DNA of 64,000 nt, taken from assembly GCA_965237635.1 (NCBI GenBank), contig CBDEFX010000002.1, forward strand, positions 1,550,001-1,614,000, in the 5' to 3' direction. The DNA is from CBDEFX01 sp965237635 (GTDB lineage: Bacteria > Chloroflexota > Dehalococcoidia > Lucifugimonadales > CAUZJF01). Under the pieces are notes generated by a model. The model was given only the letters and a program-made list of their open reading frames with translations, made no database searches and was not told the origin of the DNA. The position numbers and the translations under genes are program-made. Below, in pieces: positions 56,538-64,000 of this stretch (positions within the stretch are counted from its first letter, which is position 1; each line of letters opens with the position of its first letter).

Positions 56538-56623
56538 ACAAAAAGAGCCCCCCCTAGTCACTTCATACGTCGGTCCGCATCGCGGTCTCAATGTTGCGCA
56601 CTTTGGAGGCGCTGATGGGTCTC

Positions 56624-57880
56624 CTACTCGCTTTCCGGCCTCCATCGGATGGCCCAGACGTCGGTGTTACCGACGTATAGCTTCGACGTAACGCCCATCT
56701 GTACGATCGAGGGGCGTTCCACGTCGGACGTTCCAACGATAGTCAGGACTGTGTCATCTTCCAGCACCACGCTCTCGCAGAAGCCAGCGCTACCTCCCGG
56801 GATGGTGCTGAAGGCAAAGAAGTAGACCTCGTCCTCCCACGTTCTGCCTTCGTCTCGGCTGATTATGGCCCGTGCGCAAGGAGCTCCTGGCGGATATCGG
56901 TGGTCGTGGGTGACGACCACGGTACCGTCACTGAGTGCAGCGGCGAAGCCGTGGCACTGGCCGTGCACGTTTGTGAGAGGTCGCATGTTCTTCCAGGTCA
57001 CCCCAAGGTCGTCTGAATCGGCCAGCATGATGGTCTTGTAGTAGGTGTGCTGGCCTGGGCTGACGAGCGGCCACTGGGGGACGACCCCTCCGTGGTACCG
57101 GATCACCGCAAGCAGGCTGCCGGATTTCATACCGGCTATCATGGCCTCGTAGCTCGAGACCCCGAGAAATCCGGACCCTGTGTTGGGCCCGACCGCCGCG
57201 CCTCCTACAAAGGTCGGCTTTCCGTAATGGCCCGTCGGTCCGCTCCACGTCTTCCCTCCGTCGGTGGAGCGGTGCACGTAGTTGGGGTCACTCCACTGTC
57301 GCAGATTGTTGTCGATAGGTAGCAGCAGGGTATCGTCGGGAAGCCGGCTCATCGTGTCGGGGTGCCGGACGGGGGCGCCGCCCGGGTTGTCGATCTCGGA
57401 GAACCTCTCCCAGGTACGGCCTTCGTCGCCCGATGCAAAGACGTGCACCTCGGGAGGATTTTCCGGACTACCGCCCTGTGCTCCTATGAACGTGCCGTCC
57501 TTGAGGACCTGGAAGGAGCAGTTTGGATGGGCGCCAAGCGTCAGCTCGTGCGAGCTCCAGGTCCGGCCGCCGTCGGTCGATTTCGACACAATCGAGCCCT
57601 GGCTAAAGTAGACGGTCCCATCTGGGGCCTTGACGGCGTGCACGCGTTGGGGATGGCTTTCAGGGTCGCGCGGGAGGAGGGTCTTCTCGGCAGGGACCCT
57701 GGTGAGCTTGCCGCCGCGCGCATGGAGGATGTATGGGCCGTTCTGCATATCGGCCAGGTCCTCCCGGGAAGGCTCGGGAACGCCGCCCATGTCGTAGGTC
57801 CGAAGCATGGCCGTGATCGCCTCGTCAGAGCCGTGTATGTGAGGGGCCTGTGGGCTCGCGGACTTGTCTATAGCGCTCAC
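56624..57880 (-). CDS. Sialidase-like BNR-repeat protein
   Basis: 418 aa from GTG 57880 (SD AAGGAGG). Several Asp-box motifs (SKSTDGGRTWSS, ASGDEGRTWERF, RSTDGGKTWSG, ISRDEGRTWED) define a sialidase-type six-bladed propeller. No signal peptide and no recognised catalytic Arg triad, so it may be a non-sialidase propeller or cytoplasmic hydrolase of related sugars. It is the most 3' member of a minus-strand metabolic block. Confidence 0.82.
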   Translation of the reverse strand: MSAIDKSASPQAPHIHGSDEAITAMLRTYDMGGVPEPSREDLADMQNGPYILHARGGKLTRVPAEKTLLPRDPESHPQRVHAVKAPDGTVYFSQGSIVSKSTDGGRTWSSHELTLGAHPNCSFQVLKDGTFIGAQGGSPENPPEVHVFASGDEGRTWERFSEIDNPGGAPVRHPDTMSRLPDDTLLLPIDNNLRQWSDPNYVHRSTDGGKTWSGPTGHYGKPTFVGGAAVGPNTGSGFLGVSSYEAMIAGMKSGSLLAVIRYHGGVVPQWPLVSPGQHTYYKTIMLADSDDLGVTWKNMRPLTNVHGQCHGFAAALSDGTVVVTHDHRYPPGAPCARAIISRDEGRTWEDEVYFFAFSTIPGGSAGFCESVVLEDDTVLTIVGTSDVERPSIVQMGVTSKLYVGNTDVWAIRWRPESE

Positions 57881-57949
57881 TTTGTGCTGCCTCCTTGTTT
57901 AAGATGACGGCTGTCAGGGTCTAAAAGACCCTTTCGACTATCCCCCTGA

Positions 57950-57978
57950 CCCCCCCTTCCTGTCCAGGAAGGGGGAAG
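57950..57978. repeat. Intergenic palindrome
   Basis: CCCCCTTCCTG-TC-CAGGAAGGGGG, an 11-bp stem beyond the RidA stop. The tract next to it is A-rich on the plus strand, so as a minus-strand terminator it is poor; probably a dispersed palindromic unit. 57979-58100 holds no gene. Confidence 0.6.
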
Positions 57979-58100
57979 AAAAAATCATATCTGAGGGATA
58001 CCCTCAGACTCCCGGCAAAGGGGCTTGGCCCCTCTGCACACCTCATCTATCATCAGCGTGCTGGGTCGCGGGATTGCGCCGCGAAGATCCGGGGTGGCTT

Positions 58101-58520
58101 TCAAGACCGGTCGGTTGGGATGACGGCGATCACGTCTATCTCGAAGTCGATGTAGGGCTCGGCCAGGGCCTTGACGACCAGGCCCGTGCCGACGGGGTCG
58201 ACTCCTTTCAGATGGCGGGCGATGACAGGGTAGACCTGCTCCCGGTATGACGCCTCAGTGACGTATGTGGTGATTTTGCAGATGTCTTCCATCCGCGCGC
58301 CGGCCTCCTCAAGGAGGATCCTGACGTTTTGCATAGCTGTCTCCGCCTGGGCCGCCGGGTCGCCTTCGCCGATAAACCCGGTCTTGTCGAGCTTGAGCCC
58401 AGTTTGTCCCTGAAGGAATACGAGGTTCCCGGCCCTCACGGCCCGGCTGACGCCGAAGTCCAGGTCGGGGAACAGCGGACCGCCTTTCGTATTCGTCTTG
58501 CCGATGCGCAAGTGGGACAC
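58101..58520 (-). CDS. RidA family protein (YjgF/UK114)
   Basis: 139 aa. SRAVRAGNLVFLQGQTGLK, AAQAETAMQNVRILLEEAGA and ICKITTYVTEASYREQVYPV match RidA, which hydrolyses reactive enamine/imine intermediates or acts in catabolic pathways. The C-terminal YIDFEIDVIAVIP is near-canonical, though the usual Arg before the strand (substrate carboxylate binder) is not evident. It lies 39 bp downstream of PhyH on the same strand, so probably co-transcribed. Confidence 0.9.
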   Translation of the reverse strand: MSHLRIGKTNTKGGPLFPDLDFGVSRAVRAGNLVFLQGQTGLKLDKTGFIGEGDPAAQAETAMQNVRILLEEAGARMEDICKITTYVTEASYREQVYPVIARHLKGVDPVGTGLVVKALAEPYIDFEIDVIAVIPTDRS

Positions 58521-58559
58521 GTCAGCCTCCCCGGCGTCTGGCTTGGTGGCGGAACGCGC

Positions 58560-59438
58560 CTACTTGAGCCCAAGCTCGACCGGCGTGGCCATCATACTTC
58601 GGATGCGAGGCCGGTCGCTGTTCAGGAACGAGTCGGTGTATAGCTGGTCTGTCCAGGTATGCTGCATCCTCTGGGCCGCCTTCAGGCTCCCCTCGTAGAC
58701 CATCTTGACCACCGTGATGTGGTCGTCGGTCGTTGGCTTCTGGCCGTAGTTGAGTGTGAACATCCTTCTGCCCGCGCGGCCGCCGAAGGATGAGTGCCAC
58801 AGGCGTTGGTTGAAGAAGACAGCGTCGCCGGGCTCCGACTCAATCGCGAAGCCGGGTAGCTCCGACGATGGAACCCCGAAGGCCGTGGCGCTGAGCTGGT
58901 CGCCGTCGCGGGCGTCGGTGACCATCGGCTCGGACTTGGTCTTCCGGGCATCGTCGGCCTGCTGCTCTTGTCGCAGGTGCCGCATCGGCTCCAGCGCGTC
59001 ATGCAGCGGCAGGTTGTGGGAGCCCGGTATCACCCGCAGGCAGCCGGTCTCCCTGGTCACTGTATCCAGGTATAGGCCCACCTTGATCCGGGTGTAGCCG
59101 TGCTCTCTGGGATCAGACCGGCTGTCCGAGTGCCACGCGGTGTCGCCGACGTACAGGTTACCGTCGGAGCCGATCCACATGAAACCCGGCCCCAGCAGGT
59201 CCTCTATCGGCAGGTAGATGCGGTCGTCTTCCACTAGACTGCTGAGTAGAGGCCGTCTCTCGACGAAGGCCAGGACGGCGTGCCGTTTGTCTCCGGCAAA
59301 AGGCTTGCCGTCGCGGTCCTCGTCCAAAATGGAGTCGGCCTCCTCGCCGATAGCGTCGATCTCTGTCTGCGAGAAGAGCCCCCGGAGTGCAAGGAAGCCG
59401 AACGCGTCGAAGTGTGCTCTTTGGCCTTCGCTCAACAT
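58560..59438 (-). CDS. Phytanoyl-CoA dioxygenase (PhyH) family oxygenase
   Basis: 292 aa Fe(II)/2-oxoglutarate oxygenase fold. Metal ligands likely His103 and Asp105 (AWHSDSRSD) with distal His215 (LWHSSFGGRAGRRMF), whose following Arg residues would bind 2-oxoglutarate; TGCLRVIPGSHNLP is the usual strand. Hydroxylates an unknown small molecule. SAR202-type genomes carry many such paralogues (general knowledge). Operon with RidA. Confidence 0.9.
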   Translation of the reverse strand: MLSEGQRAHFDAFGFLALRGLFSQTEIDAIGEEADSILDEDRDGKPFAGDKRHAVLAFVERRPLLSSLVEDDRIYLPIEDLLGPGFMWIGSDGNLYVGDTAWHSDSRSDPREHGYTRIKVGLYLDTVTRETGCLRVIPGSHNLPLHDALEPMRHLRQEQQADDARKTKSEPMVTDARDGDQLSATAFGVPSSELPGFAIESEPGDAVFFNQRLWHSSFGGRAGRRMFTLNYGQKPTTDDHITVVKMVYEGSLKAAQRMQHTWTDQLYTDSFLNSDRPRIRSMMATPVELGLK

Positions 59439-59490
59439 GGCGTCGTTTCCTCCTAACAGCTTTGCCCAAGAGTCGCGATCGGAACCCTCA

Positions 59491-59520
59491 TCCTAACCTT
59501 CTCCCGCAAGGCGGGAGAAG
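59491..59520 (-). terminator. Hairpin repeat after the P-loop kinase-like gene
   Basis: Second copy of CTTCTCCCGC-AAG-GCGGGAGAAG with flanks CTAACC and GGGACAAA, like 56509. It lies 16 bp beyond the stop at 59536 and upstream of phyH. Confidence 0.65.
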
Positions 59521-59535
59521 GGACAAATACACTCC

Positions 59536-60207
59536 CTAGCCACCCTGCTCCACAGCCCGACGTGCGAGGATGCGGATATGGTCGGCCTCGCGCAGAAGGG
59601 GCAGTACGTTCGTCAAGAACTGCTGAAAGGTCTCCTCCGCCGTTGACTCGGACGTGTCTAGGGCGAACCTGTACCGGATGAGGGAGCGGCCGTACTCCTC
59701 TTCGAACCGCTGCAGCACCAGCTCGATGTGCTCCTCCTGGAGGACTCCGTGAGGCTGCGGGTTGTCGCGCATCCTTGAGGCGACCACCTCGGCCGAGGCC
59801 CGTAGCAGGACGATGATCGTATCGTGGGCATGCTGCATGATGTTGCTTTCGACGCTTCGGGCAATGGCCGCCGGCGTGCCATCGTCTTCGTAGCCGTAGT
59901 AAAGCGGTCCGTAGACCGCGTTCTCGATATGAAAGCCGACCATTATGTTGTCGTGGTCGGCATAGAACGCGGAGTTGAGGTGGTACATGATCTGGTGGTT
60001 CTGGATGATGGACTTTAGCCGGGGGCTCAGGGCGCTGACCTGCTCGTACTCCTCGTCGGTCATCTCGTCGTGAGTCATGTGAGGTAGGGTAAAGTGGTCG
60101 TGGTACGGGACTATAGGCGGGCCCATGCTTCGCTCGATCCACCGGTGTACGTTCTTGACTAACGTGGTCTTCCCGGTGTACTCGCATCCGACAATGATTA
60201 GTCTCAT
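59536..60207 (-). CDS. P-loop NTPase, deoxynucleoside/thymidylate kinase-like
   Basis: 223 aa. Walker A GCEYTGKTTL at residues 7-16. HENAVYGPLYYG with the DHDN upstream occupies the position of the DR[YFH]-type substrate site in dNK/TMK-like kinases, and IIVLLRASAEVVASRM resembles the beta-strand before their lid. Substrate unknown; could phosphorylate a nucleoside or another small molecule. Cytoplasmic. Same strand as the DapA-family gene 229 bp upstream. Confidence 0.72.
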   Translation of the reverse strand: MRLIIVGCEYTGKTTLVKNVHRWIERSMGPPIVPYHDHFTLPHMTHDEMTDEEYEQVSALSPRLKSIIQNHQIMYHLNSAFYADHDNIMVGFHIENAVYGPLYYGYEDDGTPAAIARSVESNIMQHAHDTIIVLLRASAEVVASRMRDNPQPHGVLQEEHIELVLQRFEEEYGRSLIRYRFALDTSESTAEETFQQFLTNVLPLLREADHIRILARRAVEQGG

Positions 60208-60371
60208 GGGACCTCCGTTAGGGGTCGGTCACGGGTCAAACGACGGTGATCTTCCTACATGCCTGTCTTCTCAGGGGGGGATTGATCGCAGGTCGCGGAG
60301 GGCAAGAAGGTTGTTTTCCCCACTCGCCCGCCCTTACCGTTGTTTTGCTAGGGGTTCCCCCCGGACCCCCG

Positions 60372-60397
60372 CCAGAGAGGGTCGCTACCCTCTCTGG
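60372..60397. terminator. Hairpin downstream of the DapA-family gene
   Basis: 10-bp perfect stem CCAGAGAGGG/CCCTCTCTGG with loop TCGCTA, 40 bp beyond the stop at 60437. No strong T-run, so it may be a palindromic repeat instead of a terminator. Confidence 0.55.
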
Positions 60398-60436
60398 ACT
60401 CTCCCCCAGGATAGGTCAATCGGGCTTAGATAAAGC

Positions 60437-61414
60437 CTACCCGTCCAGGACCGACTGTTCCCAGTCGGCCCACTGCGCCAGGTCGCTCTCCTGGAATGCG
60501 CGGCGGACGTGGTCGGCGTACGCTTTGGAAGGGGTCGCCTGGGCAGGGAAGTTTGGACCCGGGCGCAAGCCGAAGACCTCCCATCGGAGGTGCCCCAGTA
60601 CACCGTCCCCGACACCCGCAAATGTTGGCGAGTCGGGCGCAGCGATCTTTCTCTCGGGTTCGCCGTGAACCTTGTCTAGCAGCGTGTCCAACTCCTCGTA
60701 CCGGCGTTCCCGGAATAGCCTCCACTTCTCCGCGGACAGCCTAGGAGCCACGTTGCCCCAGAAGTCCACAAACCCGCGCATGCCGTGGCGTGGACCGAGG
60801 GAGTCGGTCATTCGGTTGTCGATGAAGCTGAAGCGACCGCTGAACTCGTCGAGCATCGCGACGTAGTGGTCTTGAGAGGCCGAGCTCCACTTGAAGCCGA
60901 CCATGTGCTCCACCTCCGTAAAGCGCTCCATCAGGCTACGGCCGATCTCGAAGGAGGGCGGGGGCATGACCCAGAAGTTGTTGTAGCTCATGATACCTAC
61001 GTCGGCGTGGTCGCTGACGTATTTGTGATGGAGGAACACATCCTCTTCCGAAGGAAGGGAGTAGTGAGGCAGGCCCAACTCCAAGAAGTCGACCCCCGAC
61101 TTTGCGGCGTAGACCGCCTTTTTGGCCGCCCTGCGAGCGCTAAGCTCGAAGATTCCCACCATCGTGGGTACCTCGCCGCGGGCTTCCTGTACGACGGTGT
61201 CCATCAGGGCGTAGAGCTCGTCGTCGTCCAGGAAATAGGACTCGCCGTAGCCGCCGGCGATCAGGAGGACACCGTTCCCTTCGCTGATGCCGTGGTCGAT
61301 TAGCCATCGGATGTGCTTGCGCTGTCGGTCGAGCTGCAGGTTGTGGCCCTCATCGCAGAACGTCGGCAATGAGACGACGGGGCCGACCAGCTGATCTCCT
61401 CGAGTGTCCGTCAT
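60437..61414 (-). CDS. Dihydrodipicolinate synthase family (DapA-like) aldolase/lyase
   Basis: 325 aa TIM barrel. Schiff-base Lys175 in MVGFKWSSAS and Tyr144 in IMSYNNFW occupy the expected DapA positions; GGYGESYFL replaces the GTTGE loop of true DapA, so it is not the lysine-pathway enzyme but one of the family's N-acetylneuraminate-lyase, dehydratase or aldolase relatives. With PhyH, RidA, the kinase-like and BNR genes it suggests catabolism of a sugar acid or amino compound (inference). Confidence 0.85.
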   Translation of the reverse strand: MTDTRGDQLVGPVVSLPTFCDEGHNLQLDRQRKHIRWLIDHGISEGNGVLLIAGGYGESYFLDDDELYALMDTVVQEARGEVPTMVGIFELSARRAAKKAVYAAKSGVDFLELGLPHYSLPSEEDVFLHHKYVSDHADVGIMSYNNFWVMPPPSFEIGRSLMERFTEVEHMVGFKWSSASQDHYVAMLDEFSGRFSFIDNRMTDSLGPRHGMRGFVDFWGNVAPRLSAEKWRLFRERRYEELDTLLDKVHGEPERKIAAPDSPTFAGVGDGVLGHLRWEVFGLRPGPNFPAQATPSKAYADHVRRAFQESDLAQWADWEQSVLDG

Positions 61415-61466
61415 AGCCAGTCGACCTCTCCGCTGTCTGTGCCGTACCGAGACGATGGGGATCCGG

Positions 61467-62471
61467 TCAACGCCCCCGTCCGGTAAGCGATATGCGCGGG
61501 TCTACAAGGACCAGCAGCAGGTCCGAGATAAGGACGCCGACGACGGTCAAGCTGGCCAACAGCAGAACGATCGTCCCGGCCAGGAACTGGTCCTGGCTCC
61601 GGAGCGCGAGCAGCAGTACCGGCCCCAGGGTCGGGATGCTTAGCACTATCGCAACTATGACGCTGCCACCCACCAGTGCAGGCAGCATGCTTCCAATTCC
61701 GCTGATAAATGGATTGATTGCCACCCGCACCGGATACTTCGCGATGAGCTTCCAGTTGACCATCCCTTTAGCCCGCGCTGTCACCACGTAGGGCTTGTTA
61801 AGCTCATCCAGCAGGTTGTTCCGCATTACGCGGATGTTACCGGCGAGACCGGCGGTGCCAAGCACGATGGACGGTATGATCATGTGCTGGAGCATGTCCA
61901 GGACCTTGCCGACGCTCCACGGCTCCTGCTGGTACTCGCCCGAGTGTAGACCGCCGACGCTCTGGTTGAAGTAGGCCAGGGCGATGTACATCAGCACCAG
62001 GGCGAGCAGAAAGTCGGGCACCGCAAGGCCGGTGAAGCCCAGGAACGTGAACGTGTAGTCGCCAATGGAGTGCTGGCGGACCGCCGAGTAGATTCCTATG
62101 GGTATAGAAAGCGACCACACTATCACTATCGTAAAGACTCCGAACAATATGGTGACAGGCACCCTGTTCAGGACGACATCTCTTATCGGCGCGTTGACCG
62201 ACTGGGCATGTCCAAAGTCCCCACGAAAGATTATATCGGAGATCCAAACCCCGTATTGCACTACCATAGGCCGGTTCAGGCCAAGCTCTTCTCGCATCAG
62301 TTCCTGTTCTTCCAGGGTGATGTCGCACCTTATCACCCATTGACAGCCCTGAACCGTATAGTAGTCAACATAGTCACCCGCCGGCAATTGGATGACCAGA
62401 AATGAGAGGAATGAGATAACCAAGAGTGTAAAAGCCGCTAGCAGCGTACGCCGGACAAGGTATGCGGTCAT
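61467..62471 (-). CDS. ABC transporter permease, DppB/OppB type (paralogue 2)
   Basis: 334 aa from ATG 62471; an earlier start at 62489 is possible but aligns worse with the paralogues. RRTLLAAFTLLVISFLSFLV first helix, NNLLDELNKPYVVTARAKGM EAA-type loop, LVGGSVIVAIVLSIPTLGP near the C-terminus. Highly similar to the permeases at 40797 and 62499. A 27-bp gap to the upstream paralogue implies one transcript. Confidence 0.9.
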   Translation of the reverse strand: MTAYLVRRTLLAAFTLLVISFLSFLVIQLPAGDYVDYYTVQGCQWVIRCDITLEEQELMREELGLNRPMVVQYGVWISDIIFRGDFGHAQSVNAPIRDVVLNRVPVTILFGVFTIVIVWSLSIPIGIYSAVRQHSIGDYTFTFLGFTGLAVPDFLLALVLMYIALAYFNQSVGGLHSGEYQQEPWSVGKVLDMLQHMIIPSIVLGTAGLAGNIRVMRNNLLDELNKPYVVTARAKGMVNWKLIAKYPVRVAINPFISGIGSMLPALVGGSVIVAIVLSIPTLGPVLLLALRSQDQFLAGTIVLLLASLTVVGVLISDLLLVLVDPRISLTGRGR

Positions 62472-62498
62472 AGCATCACATTCTATCACTCATCGCGG

Positions 62499-63506
62499 TC
62501 ACCGGTCAGGCCCTGCCAGCTTTATGCGCGGGTCGACGACTAAGAGCAGGTCGGAGATCAGCGTGCCCAAAACGGTCAGGGCACCGAGTAGCAGAATAAT
62601 CGTGCCGGCCAGCTGGCTGTTCTGGCCGCGGAGGGCTATCAAGAGCAAAGGTCCCAGGGTAGGTAGGCTCAGCACCACCGAAACGATGATACTGCCACCC
62701 ACCAGGGTGGGCAACATACTCCCAATGCCGCTGACAAAGGGATCCAGCGCCACCCGCGTCGGATACTTTGCGATAAGTCTCCACTCTCTCAGTCCCTTGG
62801 CCCGGGCGGTCACAACGTAGGGCTTGTTCAGCTCGTCCAGCAGGTTGTTACGCATGACGCGGATCAGCCCGGCGGTGCCGGAGGTGCCGAGGACGATGGC
62901 CGGTATGATCATATGTTGCATGAAGTCCAGGGCCTTAGCTACGCTCCAGGGCGCATTCTGGTAGTTGCCTGAGAACAGACCGCCGACGCTCTGGTGAAAG
63001 TACGCCAAAAAGACGTACATCAGTACGAGGCCGAGCAGAAAGTCAGGCACCGCAAGGCCGGTGAAGCCCAAGAATGTGAAGGTGTAGTCGCCAATCGAGT
63101 GTTGGCGGACTGCGGAGTAGATTCCTATGGGTATGGCAAAGGTCCACGTGAGCACTATCGTGAACGTGGTCAACAGTATGGTGAAAGGCAACCTGGCGGC
63201 TATATGGTCTCTGATGCGTATCCGTAGGTCCCACTGGACGCCGTAGGTGTAGTCGAAGTCGCCCCGGACCACGTCAGAGATCCAGCCCCAATACTGGACC
63301 ACCATACCGTCGTTCAGGCCGAAGGCTTCTCGCAACTCGTTTTCATCTTCCAGTGTTACCCTCTTTCCACTCGTCGCCTGTACGTATCCTTTGTAGAAGT
63401 CGACGAAATCGCCCTCTGGCAGTTGGATGATGACGAATGAGAGGAAAGAGATGACGCCTAGCGTGAACACGGCCAGCAACGTGCGCCTGACGATGTAAGC
63501 GATAAT
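62499..63506 (-). CDS. ABC transporter permease, DppB/OppB type (paralogue 3), probable ATT start
   Basis: 335 aa if it starts at ATT 63506, which sits 8 nt after AAGGAG and aligns with the ATG/GTG of the two paralogues (IIAYIVRRTLLAVFTLGVISF against MTAYLVRRTLLAAFTLLVISF). The next usual start (63479) would cut the first helix. Otherwise intact, with EAA loop NNLLDELNKPYVVTARAKGL. IS1182-A copy 2 begins 37 bp upstream and has probably removed the native promoter. Confidence 0.85.
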   Translation of the reverse strand: MIAYIVRRTLLAVFTLGVISFLSFVIIQLPEGDFVDFYKGYVQATSGKRVTLEDENELREAFGLNDGMVVQYWGWISDVVRGDFDYTYGVQWDLRIRIRDHIAARLPFTILLTTFTIVLTWTFAIPIGIYSAVRQHSIGDYTFTFLGFTGLAVPDFLLGLVLMYVFLAYFHQSVGGLFSGNYQNAPWSVAKALDFMQHMIIPAIVLGTSGTAGLIRVMRNNLLDELNKPYVVTARAKGLREWRLIAKYPTRVALDPFVSGIGSMLPTLVGGSIIVSVVLSLPTLGPLLLIALRGQNSQLAGTIILLLGALTVLGTLISDLLLVVDPRIKLAGPDR

Positions 63507-63542
63507 GGCGACGGCTCCTTAGGTTTGCCTAGTGCCCAAGCT

Positions 63543-64000
63543 TGATTCCCTCGTAAAAACCCCTCGTCCTCCGGGGGCAATGGGAGGATAATGTGGGGAA
63601 GGGGCGTTGGGGCAGCGCCCGGGCGAGGGAGGGGAGCATGTTCCGAGCGCGAGACCCGCAAGAGAGCCTCTGGCAGTCCCAGTTCCTGGTGACGCCGAAG
63701 AAGGCTAAGCGCCTGGAGGGGAGTTGGGCCGAGGTTTTCCGAAACGAGGCGCTCCCCCTGATTGACGAGGAGCTCTTTGCTCCGATGTACTGCGCGGACA
63801 ACGGCCGTCCCAACCGAGCGGTGCAGACCGTCCTCGGGGTCCACCTTCTCAAAGAGATGTTCAACCTCACCGACGGTGAAGCCCTGGAGCAGCTAGAGTT
63901 CAACCTGCTCTGGCACCACGCCCTGCGGCTGGACATCGAGGAGACCCACCTGCCCCAGAAGACCCTCCACAACTTCCGAGTTCGCCTGATGCAGCACGAT
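63543..64000 (+). mobile_element. IS1182-type element A, copy 2 (runs off the window)
   Basis: Left end TGATTCCCTCGTAAAAA at 63543, preceded by AGCT (63539-63542), the presumed target duplication. Virtually identical to 17208 onward. Confidence 0.93.
63638..64000 (+). CDS. IS1182-family transposase (element A), partial
   Basis: Same start and SD as the copy at 17303; the first 121 codons are present and intact (MFRARDPQESLWQSQFLV, YCADNGRPNRAVQTVLGVHL). Continues beyond the window. Confidence 0.93.
   Translation, partial: MFRARDPQESLWQSQFLVTPKKAKRLEGSWAEVFRNEALPLIDEELFAPMYCADNGRPNRAVQTVLGVHLLKEMFNLTDGEALEQLEFNLLWHHALRLDIEETHLPQKTLHNFRVRLMQHD

Noticed and set aside
60372..60397. Riboswitch or leader RNA upstream of the P-loop kinase-like gene
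   Set aside because: Only a simple hairpin is visible; no conserved riboswitch core is recognisable.
17208..64000. Composite transposon bounded by the two IS1182-A copies
   Set aside because: Copy 1 has its own flanking AGGT duplication and copy 2 begins at a different target (AGCT), so they look like independent insertions.

Overview
The window reads like an accessory, transposon-saturated region of a high-GC bacterium, most likely a Chloroflexota of the SAR202/Dehalococcoidia type. That placement is inferred from gene content: CRTAC1-like and CehA-like proteins, a phytanoyl-CoA dioxygenase, RidA, a DapA-family protein, a GH127-like hydrolase, YCII and cupin singletons, a TelA cluster, and many secreted FN3/cadherin/DUF11/RCC1 proteins. 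No ribosomal or other marker gene confirms it. About fifteen insertion sequences or fragments (IS256 x3, IS110 x2, two IS1182-like types, three IS1380, IS630, IS3, IS66) and three copies of a 163-bp MITE break many host genes, often so cleanly that deleting the element plus one target duplication restores the reading frame.

Layout. 1-6.7 kb: a minus-strand run of translationally coupled secreted or lipoprotein genes (metalloprotease, PKD-like protein, TolB-like lipoprotein, LRR/FN3/cadherin-GH172 protein). 6.7-16.4 kb: IS256, an orphan LivJ-like binding protein, IS1380, IS630 and IS3 remnants, a lipoprotein of unknown function, and a phage DUF3383 tail gene split by IS256. 16.9-33.3 kb: a minus-strand cluster whose order of transcription is basic protein, zinc-finger membrane protein, (IS1182-B, IS110), XpaC-like coiled coil, TelA, an 18-residue-repeat membrane protein, a substrate-binding/VWA protein, and a 14-repeat RCC1 + DUF11 surface protein. 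A divergent 903-aa regulator-like protein (33.5-36.2 kb) faces it across a dyad. 36.4-43.8 kb: cupin, YCII, CehA/McbA hydrolase, kelch remnant, ABC permease, CRTAC1-like lipoprotein. 44.2-50.2 kb: a dihydrofolate-reductase-like gene split by a second IS110, a broken Ig-like protein, IS66 and IS256 fragments, a kelch lipoprotein. 50.6-56.4 kb: GH127-like hydrolase, UppP, LMW phosphatase/arsenate reductase, tRNA-Thr, fragments. 56.6-63.5 kb: a minus-strand metabolic block (BNR/sialidase-like, RidA, PhyH, P-loop kinase-like, DapA family, two tandem DppB-like permeases), then a second IS1182-A copy running off the end.

The strongest biology is in the two IS110 elements. Each has 210 bp of noncoding DNA upstream of its recombinase with the layout of a bridge RNA. 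The segments at the two target-guide positions differ between copies and each matches the insertion site of its own copy, while the donor guides are the same in both copies and match the element ends. The second notable system is the TelA/XpaC/VWA envelope cluster with its amphipathic repeat protein. Single-base frameshifts in otherwise intact genes (TelA, VWA, RCC1, kelch) may be sequencing errors.
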